A DNA stretch of 64,000 nucleotides from Pseudoips prasinana (lineage: Eukaryota > Arthropoda > Insecta > Lepidoptera > Nolidae), in assembly GCA_951640165.1 (NCBI GenBank), contig OX621246.1, positions 33,746,501-33,810,500 of the forward strand, read 5' to 3'. The translations under genes and the position numbers were made by a program. A model generated the notes under the pieces. It had not been told where the DNA came from and searched no databases. It saw only the letters and a program-made list of their open reading frames with translations. Each line of letters begins with the position of its first letter. Position 1 is the first letter of the stretch. Of the stretch, positions 1 through 11,100 are shown piece by piece.

Positions 1-956
1 ATGGTAGTAGTAGAATTTTATGTTTTCCAACTAAACCTCCATCTTGCCACCCGAATCTGATTACGAGTAGAATGGCAGACAACTGAATTAAACAATAACT
101 GATTGAAAATGTAATAAAAAGAATACATTTTGGAATAAATTATTCCGCCATCCATCTCCCAACCAGTTTATTAAAATTCGCGGCAGTCTTGTCTGCCTTT
201 GTCCATCAGTTAATGAAAACTTCCATTTCATATAGATTTATTGCGGGGAAAAGAATTAAAATGATATCTTCCAGACTAATTAAGATCTGCATTTAAACTG
301 AAATGGTCCTCATTTTCTTAATGTAGAAAAGGTTCGTCATTTTTCTATTTTAAAGTCGAAATAATTTAAAATTCAGTTTTTTCTAATGGACTTAACTAAA
401 CTTACTTTGTATTAATTCCATAATATATTATACTAGCTGTGCCCCGCGGTTTTACCCGCGTAAAATTTTATAAATGATCACAGCTCCTCCCCCGTAGGTG
501 ATAGCGTGATAATATGTAGCCTATATGTTGATCCGACCTCTTAGTAATATTCACGCAAAATTTGAAGTAAATCCATGCAGTACTTATTGAGTTTAGCCCG
601 GACATACATACAAACAAACAGACACACAGACAAAAATTCTAAAAACTATATTTTAGGCTTCGGTATCGATTGCAGATGACGCCCCAAGTATCCTTTTTAA
701 AAAATATTCAATGTACAGTTTCGAATTTCCTACGATTTTATTATATGTATAGATTACATAAATATAGTAACTCACTGGTTAACGTAGTCATCTCTGCCTA
801 ATTATAAGGATTATAAAATAAAATGGTTTATAACTCTTCACAAAAAAGGTTTCTAAGAGAGGTAGGGTTCATTCACTCAAAGAGCAGCCCGACTAGGAAA
901 GTACCTCCACCTTACAGAAGAGATTCCTTAATAATAATAACCATAATGTTGTATTT
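1..956. other. Non-coding, mostly unassigned; one interspersed repeat inside
   Basis: No exon supported. Bases 433-752 are a copy of the 'tagctgtgcccc' repeat (listed separately). The rest shows nothing recognisable. Confidence 0.5.
433..752 (+). repeat. Interspersed repeat, family A ('tagctgtgccccgcgg')
   Basis: About 310-320 bp with a conserved start (tagctgtgccccgcggtttt), middle (cccccgtaggtgatagcgtg) and end (gattttattatatgtatag). At least seven further copies occur in this window in both orientations. No coding capacity. The class (SINE, LINE tail or non-autonomous DNA element) is not clear from sequence alone. Confidence 0.85.
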
Positions 957-1250
957 CTGCGTGTGAGTACGGTCGCCTGAGCTCATCGGGGAGGCGCTCA
1001 TAGCTAGATGCTCTCACCGGTCCGTAAGCGATCGGCGAGGTTAAGTAACTAGGCTCGCGGTCAGTCCATAGATGGGTGACCGCCAAAGTGGTTTTAATTT
1101 TCTGAGCGTCTCTGTGCTTCGGAGGGCACGTTAAGCTGTCGGTCCCGGTTGTAGTCATTAGAGAACAGTCGTTAAGCCATGTCAGAGGCCTACTGGGCGG
1201 CTTGAACAACTCTGACACTAGGGTAACCACTGCCCATACGATAAGTAAGT
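957..1250 (+). repeat. 5S rRNA-derived SINE
   Basis: Bases about 1033-1085 match the internal promoter half of 5S rRNA, with the gaggttaagtaac block and the catagatgggtgaccgcc box. The head before it does not look like a full 5S gene, and the body after it recurs at 10501-10640 and 17845-18066. A 5S-headed SINE (SINE3 class) is the best reading; a functional 5S gene is rejected because the 3' half is unrelated. Confidence 0.65.
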
Positions 1251-1262
1251 TAGTATCGGGGT

Positions 1263-1410
1263 GGGGAGAAGAGTCAGCAACACTTTTTTGCTGGCTAACT
1301 CTTTTAAAGGCCGGCAACGCACTCTTGATCTTCTGGTGTTGCGAGTGTACATGGCCAGCGGTGATTTACAAAAACAATTTAGTGCCAAATTAAAACCCAA
1401 ACTTGTGAGA
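1263..1410 (+). repeat. Short LINE-tail-like repeat
   Basis: Contains the taaaggccggcaacgcact motif and the following cggtgatttac region seen also at 1918-2035, 24893-25015 and (inverted) 63937-64000. This motif is the translated SFLKGRQRT end of a LINE (see 1554-2035). Confidence 0.55.
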
Positions 1411-1553
1411 GACTGGTGCCTAATGTGGATTTTAAAATATCCTATTTACAGGTCACCAGGGGACCTACCGCCTATATCGCCGGAGTAATCTAGTAAAACA
1501 AAGAGTTAAAAATGATTAAATCTCTCGTATCGCATTTACTCCCTTAGCCAAGC

Positions 1554-2035
1554 GTGCGTAAAGAACGCAAAAACTTTACTTCAAAAAATACAATTGGTCG
1601 AATGGTGTTTGACGACGGGAGCCCCACTATTTGGTTTGATCCTCTTACCGGGCGGAGAGACGTGGTGTCTCTATGTGTCCTCTACCGCATTTATCACGGG
1701 GAGTGTTCAGAGGAATTATTATCCTCTCGCCAAAAGTGAAAATTTCATTCTTATCACCTGGATGAATGGTCATCTACCACTGTGCGTTTCACAAGAAACT
1801 TTTTGCCGCGCACAGGTTGTGCGCGGCAAAAAGTGGAATTCTCTCTGTGGAATTAGTTAGCTGCGGAGGTATTTCCGATCCGGTATGACATGGCAACCTT
1901 CAAGAAGCGAGCCTATTCTTTTCTTAAAGGCTGGCAACGCACTTGCAGATCCTCAGGTGTTACGAGTGTCCATGGGCGGCGGTGATCACTTACCATCAGG
2001 TGACCCACTTGCTCGTTTGCCATCCTAAAATATAA
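1554..2035 (+). pseudogene. 3' end of a LINE reverse-transcriptase ORF
   Basis: Conceptual translation shows the lepidopteran LINE C-terminus: RRDVVSLCVLYRIYHGECSE, later STTVRF-RNFLPRT, VFP-RYDM-FKKRAYSFLKG. The frame is broken by stops and shifts. No endonuclease or catalytic reverse-transcriptase motifs remain. A perfect hairpin (1799-1833) lies inside. Confidence 0.7.
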
Positions 2036-2040
2036 AATAA

Positions 2041-2490
2041 AAGATCAATTCCCATCCTTCACTGCAATTCTTCTTTATTAATTCACTCTTAGTCTAATGA
2101 TAATGTTGAGTACAGACGCCAGCACATCCAGCTACCCCAATCTCTCAAATTTCTTTTATAGCTTTTCAATTTTATCACAAAAGCATAAGGTTCACTTTCA
2201 ATTGGGGAAATCTGTACTTATTCCACTATATACTATTTAATCTGTGCACCACCTCACGGTCGAGAGAAAATGCCTATGTTATGTTAACTTATGTACAGCT
2301 ATTTGCATAAAGTTTTAAATAAATATGTGTCTACGTACTCAATTGTAAACTACTTTTTACTTACTTACTATTTTTTAAATAAATAAAGATTATTATTATT
2401 ATTATATAACTAAATAACTCAAACAATATTTTAGATAACCGTTTATTACGATATAGAAACAATATATAAGTCACACTTTTATTACAAAAC
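2041..2490. other. Unassigned non-coding DNA
   Basis: AT-rich with a TTA microsatellite near 2390-2405. I see no gene or named repeat. Confidence 0.5.
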
Positions 2491-2788
2491 TAGCTGTGCC
2501 TTGCAGTTTTACCCGCTTTAAATTTTATAGATTACCACAGATTCTCCCCCGTAGGTGATAGCGTGATGATATGTAGCCTATATGTCGACCCGACCTCTTC
2601 GTAATATTCATGCAAAATCTGAAGTAAATCCATGCAGTACTTTTTGAGTTTAGCTCGGACATACATACAGACAAAATTTCTAAAAACTATTGGCTTCGAT
2701 ATCTATTGTAGATCACGCCCCAAGTATCATTTAAAAAAAATATTTAATGTACAGTTTTGACTTTCCTACGATTTTATTATATGTATAG
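2491..2788 (+). repeat. Interspersed repeat, family A copy
   Basis: Same start, middle and end blocks as 433-752, slightly shorter; the run between the acagacaaa and ttctaaaaact blocks has been lost in part. Confidence 0.85.
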
Positions 2789-3082
2789 AAGATATAACGA
2801 AGTTACTAAAGTAATCTATAATAAGGATTAAATCTATTTAAGAGATTGCTTTTAACTATAAAGGCTCACTTAGTTTAAGTGAAAATCCTTTAGTCTTTTT
2901 CAATCTTGGTGTATCAATAGCATTAACTTGATTACATTTTAATGCTTGGTGCGTAAAATAAACGTTGTTGTCGTTGTCTGAAGCCAGTCTGACGTACAGA
3001 GCACATTTGTTGCAAACAACGACATCTGTGAGAGCAGAGCAACATTATGCGTAATTATGTGGTACTTAATTAGATAAAGTTT

Positions 3083-3305
3083 TTTTTTTATCCTAGCCCC
3101 AAACTAAGCAAAGCTTGTACCATGGGTACCAGGCGACGATATAGATACTTATATAGATAGATAAATACATATATACATAGAAAACATCCATGACTCAGAA
3201 ACAAATATTCGTGCTCATCACACAAATATTTGCACTTACCTGGATTCGAACCCAGGACCACCAGCTTCGTAGGCAGGAGCACTACCAACTAGGCTATGGT
3301 GACCG
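3083..3305 (-). repeat. tRNA-derived SINE
   Basis: On the minus strand it begins with a tRNA-like head (box A tagttggtagtgctc and box B gggttcgaatcc), followed by a body ending in caagctttgcttagtttggg. The same tail block occurs in the SINEs at 6814-7078 and 60900-61385. Confidence 0.75.
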
Positions 3306-4520
3306 TCAATCAATCGACCGTGAATCAGGCGTTTATTACGGTAATCCATAACATTCAATATACAATGTTAATTTGTATTGTTAATTTCGCTAATTGTCAG
3401 TTTCATCAAGCCGGGACACAATATGCACCGCTCTCCCACCCGGCATAACTATGCACATGCAAGAAGGACAAAATAAACAAACAATTACGCTTTGGGTATA
3501 GTCACAACGATTAAAAAAGGTATGCTGAGATTTAGAAAGGATGAATCAAAGAAGATTGACTTATATACCTGGCCTGTGTGAATTGTACAAACGGAAGGGG
3601 AAGACCTAGTAGAACATTCTCTGACCAAATCGGAGACGTTCTCAAGAAAGGTCAGGTCAGAAGTACCCTAAACCGGCGAGCATCTATGAAGAATATAATC
3701 ATAGTAAAGAAAGAAGTGTGCAAGGATCGTGACAAATGGAAATCCGTTGTCTCTGCCTACCCCTCTGGGAAATAGGCGTAAGTCTATGTATGTAAATAAC
3801 ATGCGCCGGCAGGATCTAGGTTTTAGTCGCCTTCGAGCACTGAAACACGTGTTAACAAGCGTACCGGCGCTGCGCATGTAATTTTCTTGTCTACATTTTT
3901 ACTTACTTTGTCTTAGTTATATTAGTCATTAATTTAGTTGATATTTTTCATTTTAGTTTAATAATAGTCAGTTTTGATAAAAGAAATAAAAAAAGAATAG
4001 AAGTTCATTAACCAAGAGTTAACACTTTTATAAAGTGTTGATGGAATTAAGTGGGCAAAGATGAACGGCAGGTTTGTATGGGACTTTCGTACCGCTAGTA
4101 AAATTTCGTGTTTCGGGATATTTTATTTTTTAATTGGTAGTTAATGTAATATAAAAGGCATTTGTAATTTCTTAGATTTTTAGAACTTGGGATATAAAAG
4201 TTATAGGCAGTTCTATTTTAAGGTCACGTTTGGTCAACCCCATGACCGTGGATACATTGCAGTTCGAAAATCACTCTTACTGCCTAAGTAATAAAGGTAC
4301 TGTAAATAACAAAGTGTGTCTACTGATGTGGCAATGAAATGCTAATGTTAACTAGTGTGACCAATGAAGATTGTTACATATTATATTTACATAAACATTG
4401 TTATGTTGATAAAGTAAATGTTGTCGCTCTTTTTGTAGTCTTTTACATGGATTTATTCCGAACTTGCCCCGAAAACCCTAACCGGGTCGCGAGTTAGGTT
4501 AGGAATATGCAAAAAACTAA
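3306..4520. other. Unassigned non-coding DNA
   Basis: Open frames here are short and lack codon-level or domain support. A small GC-richer stretch around 3800-3880 resembles repeat debris but I cannot name it. Confidence 0.5.
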
Positions 4521-4522
4521 TA

Positions 4523-5810
4523 TTAGGTCTTTACCTATGAAATTGCCGTTCTGCAGTACTGGCCATTTCAAATCAAAATAATTTTTGTTTGGCTAAGAAT
4601 TCTAATTTCAAATTAATTTTATTTTAAAAACATGGATTCTTTTTTCCAAAAGTAGTCATTTCTTTATTGATTAGTGTTACATTTTCATCGCATTTCAATC
4701 TTTTTCGTCATCATGGATACGTTAAAAATTCGAGTAATTATGGAATATGAGTACCGTCGTGGCAGCAACGCGGCACAAGCGGCACGCAACATCAACGACG
4801 TTTACGGAGCTAACACTACAAACCAACGCACCACCTGTTATTGGTTTGCTCGCTTCCGTTCTGGAAATTTCGACCTGAAAAATTAACCTCGCGGTCGTCC
4901 GAAGACTTTGGTCGACAATGACGAATTAAAGGCGGTTGTGGAAGCTGATGATACACAATCTACGGCTGAATTAGCAGCAGCTTTCGACGTTAGCGTCAAA
5001 ACAATATTGGTCCATTTGCGTCAAATTGGCAAGGTAAAAAAGCTTGACAAATGGGTGCCCCACGAACTCAATGATCGCCAGCGCGAAGTACGCGTCGAGA
5101 CGTGCCTTGCACTGCTCAACAGACACACAAATGAAGGAATTTTGAACCGCATTGTTACCTGCGATGAAAAATGGATTCTGTTTGATAACCGCAAGCGCTC
5201 AGCAAGTTGGTTGGATCCTGGTTCAGCACCTAAACAATGCCCTAAACGAAAACTTACCCCTAGAAAAGTGATGGTCACTGTTTGGTGGTCTAGCGCCGGT
5301 GTGATTCATCACAGCTTCTTACCAAACGGGGTGAGCATTACTGCAGATGTGTACTGTGAAGAACTGAGCACAATGATGGAGAAGCTGGCGCATCTCCAAC
5401 CAGCATTGGTCAATCGCTCGTCTCCGCTGCTCCTGCACGACAACGCGCGACCTCATACTGCACAGCAGACGGTCTCCAAGTTGCAAGAACTGGGGTTGGA
5501 AGCTCTCCGTCATCCGCCCTACTCACCAGACCTTGCGCCTACAGACTACTACTTTTTCCAGAATTTGGATAACTTCTTGGCGGGAAAAAAATTCAATACC
5601 CGAGAGGCAGTACAAAATGCCTTTGAAGAATTTGTTGCCTCCCGTCCAGCTGATTTCTTTAAGAAGGGCATCAATAAACTGCCACTGCGATGGCAAAGAT
5701 GCATTGATTGCATGGGTGATTACTTCGATTAATACAAATAAAAAAATTCATGAAAAAAATTCGTTTAAATTTTTTCATACAAAACGGCAATTTCATAGGT
5801 AAAGACCTAT
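4523..5810 (+). mobile_element. Mariner element (DD34D), 1,288 bp
   Basis: Terminal inverted repeats of about 28 bp (left 4523-4550, right 5783-5810) match with one terminal mismatch: the inner part is ggtctttacctatgaaattg. A TA target duplication lies at 4521-4522 and 5811-5812. Length is normal for mariner. It encodes the transposase at 4713-5732. Confidence 0.93.
4713..5732 (+). pseudogene. Mariner transposase with one in-frame stop
   Basis: The frame from ATG 4713 to TAA 5730-5732 is about 339 residues, usual for mariner. A single TAA at 4884-4886 (codon 58, in the linker before PRGRPK) interrupts it. The N-terminal helix-turn-helix, VTCDEKW (first Asp), LLHDNARPHTA (second Asp) and YSPDLAPTDYYFF (third Asp) are intact; 34 residues separate the last two Asp, so DD34D. 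Downstream of the stop the frame is fully open, pointing to recent inactivation. Confidence 0.93.
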
Positions 5811-6235
5811 TATTTGTTGAAATAATGAATAGTTCTTTATTTCCATTAATTACAAAGTTACATTTGTGTGAGGTTGCGAGGGGTTTTATATGAGGTTATG
5901 ACTGGAAGTAAATAAAACAATAGTTTCTTTGTTTTTGTGACTACATTTATTTTATTGTTATTATTAATAATTTATCCTTAGTATTACTTCACTTAAGAAG
6001 GGGGCAGGTCGGGTAAGACCCTACCTATTATAACTACCTAACAATAATTATCACATAGCTCAAAGCAACATTGGGTTTATTGAGAACTTCACTCTCATCG
6101 GATAATGCATGTCTTCTTAGTCGGCGCAAGCGAATGTTGCAATTAACACATTGCAAACTCGTCATTTTAATTAAATGATAAAGCGTCCTTTCGTGATTCC
6201 ACTGTCAACCGATATATACATATATATTATAATAA
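5811..6235. other. Unassigned non-coding DNA
   Basis: Nothing recognisable after the mariner element. Confidence 0.5.
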
Positions 6236-6320
6236 GGTCCTGAAAGTCCTGGGTGGGAACCGAACCCACGACCTGCACTGTTAGAGGCAAGTATCTACCA
6301 ATCCGCCATCCGGCCCGTCA
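6236..6320 (-). repeat. tRNA-like SINE head
   Basis: Reverse complement carries a box A-like gattggtagatac and a box B-like gggttcggttccc with a short tail. It lacks a proper tRNA fold and the SINE body, so it is a truncated SINE. Confidence 0.6.
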
Positions 6321-6813
6321 AATAACAAAGATAATAATGGTATATTCGGTTCAAAACATGTTCTTTTACAAGCGCTTTTAAAGTCTACGTGAATAAAAAA
6401 CTTTTTTATTTTTTGTTACTTTTTTTAATTTATGCAAAAGAAGTCCAATCATTATAAATGGAGTAAGCAAAATCATACTGAACGTTACGTCTCCTAAATA
6501 AACATCATACTATCAAGACACCAGTTTAAAATCAACAATATTGGTATATCCACTCAATTACCCCGATGTTCCCCCACATTGCGACCAAATAGGCGCAAAA
6601 TGTTGGCACATTACGAATTATTCGCTCCATCGCGCGGTCAGGACAACTTATAAATATTTTATGTTGTTTGGGAGTTGTCAATGATGGCGTGATTCTGGCT
6701 TTTTTAAATGTTTAAACCAGATGGAGGGTATTTTTAGAAATTTGATGCTATTGATTTAACTTGGGTTGTGTATTACACAATTCAAATCGATAACACCAAA
6801 TCTAACACCAAAT
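6321..6813. other. Unassigned non-coding DNA
   Basis: AT-rich; no gene or named repeat seen. Confidence 0.5.
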
Positions 6814-7078
6814 CGGGCCTGTTGGCGTGGTTGGTAGATACCCTGCCTTCCACGCCGGAGGTCGTGGGTTCGATTCCCACCCGGGACAGATATTTCTGTG
6901 CATGAACATGTTTGTTTGTCCTGAGTCTGGGTGTAAATTATCTATATAAGTATGCATTTACAAAAGAAAAGTAGTATATGTAGTATATCAGTTATCTGGT
7001 TTCCATAGTACAAGCTCTGCTTAGTTTGGGATCAGATGGCTGTGTGTGAATAATGTCCCAGGATATATTTTTTTTTTC
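6814..7078 (+). repeat. tRNA-derived SINE, full copy
   Basis: Head with box A (tggttggtagata) and box B (gggttcgattcccacc), body with tgtcctgagtctgggtgtaa, and tail gcttagtttgggatcagatgg ending in a T-rich run. It preserves the uninterrupted target sequence of the foldback element at 61118-61350. Confidence 0.8.
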
Positions 7079-7079
7079 T

Positions 7080-7394
7080 ATACATATAATTAAATCGTAG
7101 GAAAGTCAAAACTGTACATTGAATATTTTTTTTAAAGGATACTTTGGGCGTGATCTACAATCGATATCGAAGCCAAAACTATAGTTTGTAGAATTTTTGT
7201 CTGTTTATCTGTTTGTCTGTATGTATGTCCGGGCTAAACTCAAAAGTACTGCATGGATTTACTTCAAATTTGCATGAATATTACTAAAAGGTCGGGTCAA
7301 CATATAGGCTACATATTATCACGGTATCACCTACGGGGGAGGAACTGTGATAATTTATAAAATTTAACGCGGGTAAAACCGCGGGGCACAGCAA
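7080..7394 (-). repeat. Interspersed repeat, family A copy (inverted)
   Basis: Reverse complement of the 433-752 unit, nearly full length. Confidence 0.85.
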
Positions 7395-7499
7395 TTAGTA
7401 AATAAACCGAATAAAAGCTAAATAATAATTAATAAGAATGCATTTTTCATAGCCCAGTAGCCCAGTTCTTGCAGTAATAAATAAATAAAAGTAATAACT

Positions 7500-7668
7500 G
7501 CACGTGTGGCGCAGCGGCTAAGACAGTCGCCTCGCCGCTTCGTGTCGCGGGTTAGAGTCCCGGACAACTATTTGTGTGACCCATAAATAGTTGTTCTGAG
7601 TCTGGGTGTAATTTGTGTCCGTCTGTTATATGTTTGTAAAGTACCCCGCGACACAGGGATTATATTGC
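7500..7668 (+). repeat. tRNA-derived SINE
   Basis: Head tggcgcagcggctaagac with box B gggttagagtccc, body gttctgagtctgggtgtaa and end cgcgacacagggatt. Related bodies at 10430-10500 and 44416-44560. Confidence 0.7.
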
Positions 7669-8096
7669 AGCAATAATAATACTGAAACCTTAATATAGAC
7701 AGAACCATTCAGATAATATGTAGTAAATTATAAATTTCAATAATTAAACCTAAACATTATCTCCTTGACAATAACTTAATACAAGCTAGCTAAATATCAC
7801 TACCATTATAAAATAAATTGTATAAATGTTTTAATATTCAGTGTTATAATAACTGTATTACTACAAACATGTTCAGACTATTTACAAGCGCTTTTTTAAA
7901 GTCTACGTGAAAAAATACCTTTTTAATTTTAATTTTTTATTCCCTAATGCGGGCGTTGTCTTTTTTAATAAAAACAAACATGTCATTTCGAAAAACTATT
8001 GAGCTTCACCTTTTATAACAACTGTGTGCCTACTTGTCAGTCTAAGTTTTGTCAGGTGTATGCTGAAGTATTTAACCCGAGGTGGTTTGTTCTCAG

Positions 8097-8191
8097 CTCA
8101 ATCGTGCGTGGATTCGAAGCAAGTGTTGTACAACGGGCACTGCTACCTATTTTCCGGCTACCCAAAAGCGTCATGGGCTACAGCTAGACAA
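8097..8191 (+). CDS. Exon a: start of C-type lectin domain
   Basis: The acceptor is ttctcag and the donor is CAA|gtaagt. The exon begins with two bases of a split codon and ends in phase 0. It encodes the lectin-domain opening with Cys, the GHCYLF stretch and the W-x(3)-R/Q helix, and continues in frame into the next lectin exon at 15486. Exact 5' border is inferred from the acceptor only. Confidence 0.8.
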
Positions 8192-11100
8192 GTAAGTACC
8201 ATTTAATATAGATTTAACTATTTAAATATGTAATTATAGTTTATGGGTGGGGTCGTTTCCTTCCCTTTAATATGGCGAAAGAGGCGATGGCTAGCCCACA
8301 CGTCATACCCGTGAACGTGAACGTTGTCATCAGAGGAAATCAGAGGATCAAGTCCCATTTCAGATATCGAACCAATGCCACTTTCGACCGATGAAGAACC
8401 TTTTTCTGATTTTGGATCTACATGGATTCCGGTCACAGAAGAAAATAAAATTAAAAAAAAACTTAGCTCTTAAATAGACATCAATATTTCAGTGGCTATG
8501 AAGAAAAAAAAGAGTTAAGAGATTTGAACGAATAAACCCCATTTGGTCGAGAGATTCTGAAGATGAAACAAGTAATATTATAACAACTCACTTTCTCAAC
8601 AAGTGGGTCTGAAAATTAACTAGGAAAAGACGAAAATCATGTCAAACGTCCATGTTGCACCCACTCAATTGAAGGTTGGAGACTCTGCATTCGAAGTTGT
8701 AGAGAACTATATTTACTTAGGAAAGACCATCCAACTAGGTAGGTCTAACTTCGAGAAGGAGGTCAATCGTAGAATCCAACTTGGCTGGGCAGCGTTCGGG
8801 AAGCTACGTAACATCTTCTCGTCAAAAATACCACAGTGTCTCAAGTCGAAAGGCTTCAAGCTTGTGCGGGTCGCTGGAAACCGCTGGATGAGAATAGTGC
8901 AAGACCGGCAATTGTGGAGATCTTTGGGGGATGCCTTTGTCCAGCAGTGGTCTTTCGGCTGATATGATGATCATGATGATGTTAATTTTTTAAGTTTGGC
9001 AAGGTAACTATCTGCTAACAATACACGTTTTCTAAAATTTTCTATTTATTCCTTAATATAACTTTATTAATATCATAATAGAGCGTTTATTTCATATGAG
9101 ACCAACAAAACTTAAAATATCAAAGTATATAATAACGTACAGAGCCACTAAATTTTACATTTAAAAATATTTCGAGTTTGATAAATTCAATAACTGCATT
9201 TATTTTACCAATTTTACTCTACCAAATGTATTTTGATTGTAGGAAAATTAAATAAATAGCCGAAATAAGTAGCTAATTGTAGTTACGTCATAAAGAACAG
9301 TTGTGGCAAAATTAAACAACTTGATTTTTTATTTGTTATTTAGTTATAGTTTAAGATAGAGTTCGGTTTGTTAAAGCATAATGTGAAATTCTGTCAGGTC
9401 CACAAAATATAAAATTGCCGACTGCAAAATGGTCTCAAACTTTTTACAAATGTACATTAACTAAAAAAAAACACTAAATCGCGTTTATCTCAGAAATACA
9501 AAATCAGAGTTATTTAGTTTTCCAACTACGGGGACGATATAATCTATATTACTCCAAAGTTTCATCCAGATCCGTTCGCTTTTGCGTGAAAGAGTAACAA
9601 ACATCCATACATCCATAAATTTATACATCCATACTCACAAACTTTCGCATTTATAATATTAGTAGGATTAAACCCGAAAATCCTTGTCATTCACACAGTT
9701 ATTTGCTCTCCACTCAATTCAAACTGTATTCCAATAATCCACCACAAAAACTTTCTACAACATACCTATGTACCTACCCATAAAATTAAAATGGCCGAAA
9801 CATTTCCGAAGAGCTCTGACTGCCCTTAATCCAGTGATTTATATCGTAAGCCCTTTGTCCACAGACAATACAGAAATAAAATGAGTGCCCTTATGTCTGT
9901 TCGTAATGTGGGGAAATTAGGAATGTTTTTATGGCCATGGGCTGGCCAGTACGTCACTTGTTTTATGGTCAGTACGTGGAAATATTAATAAGTTTCATGG
10001 GATTCTTTTACAGTTTCCGGTTTGTTTATGTAATGGAAATTTTTCAAATTTTTACGTTAACAGTACATACATTGCATGTACTCGTAAAGCAATTAATGGC
10101 TTTGTTATTTATTTATTTATTAAACAAATGTTCAATAAATAAATAACTTACAGTTTGGCGCCAAATCGTGTAGTGAACTACAACATAGGTACATATAAAA
10201 TGAATACTATTATTATATATTACGAGTATATTAAGAACTAATTACACACATTTAATAAAGTTTACAAAAGGACAAAAAATCATTTACATTATTATAAAAA
10301 ATGTCAGCATCTGGTTCACTGGCAATCAGGCCATTAAGCAGGGTTACAGCTTGGCTAGTGGGAGCATATTGAGCAGTGCATTTTCGTACCTGTGGTTATA
10401 ACGGTCTGGACTGCACAATGATTTGCGTGACCCATAAATAGTTGCTCTGAGTCTGGATGTACTTTTTGTTCGTCAGTTACATGTTTGTAAAATACCCTAC
10501 AGGATGGATGACCGTCATATTTCTGAGCCACTCCATACTACGGTGGACACATAAGCTGTCAATTCTGATGGTTGCCATAGCAGAGGTCTGCTGATTGGCT
10601 TAATCATCTCTGACACCAGGATACGATAAACGAGAAGAAAAACTACTGCGCTAATTGAAAACTCATACAAATGTTGATTTGTCTCTCTCTAGTCGAACAA
10701 TGTTTTTACACGGTAGATGAATTTCTGAAAAAAAAGAGATGCATTTTAAATTAATATGACATTATAAAATGTATTCTCACATGGGAGTATTTGTAAGCCG
10801 TCAACGTTTAAATATGAGAACGATGTTAATATTATGTTAACATCTTAGTACTTACTTCATCATCATCATCATATCAGTCGAAAGACTGCTGGACAAAGGT
10901 CGGCCCTAAAATCTCCACAATTGCCGGTCTTGCGCTATTCGCATCCAGCAGTTTCCAGCGACCCGCACAAGATCACATTTACTTACCACATTCACACAGA
11001 TAATTATCTTATCTAAATGATGACGCATGCAAAAAAAAGACCCATTCAATTTGTTTGTATGAGGTATCATACAAACAAATTGAATGGGTCTTTTAGGAGA

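Noticed and set aside
1033..1085. 5S rRNA gene
   Set aside because: Only the internal promoter half matches; flanks are SINE body.
1799..1833. Perfect 16-bp hairpin as a terminator or small RNA
   Set aside because: It lies within a decayed LINE tail of a eukaryote and has no sign of separate function.
6830..6890. Possible tRNA gene
   Set aside because: Box A and B are present, but the sequence continues into a SINE body repeated at 60900-61385 and no clean cloverleaf is apparent.
8218..8436. Minus-strand 72-codon frame, and a plus-strand reading resembling a piggyBac N-terminus
   Set aside because: Low-information acidic sequence only; no catalytic domain or inverted repeats nearby.
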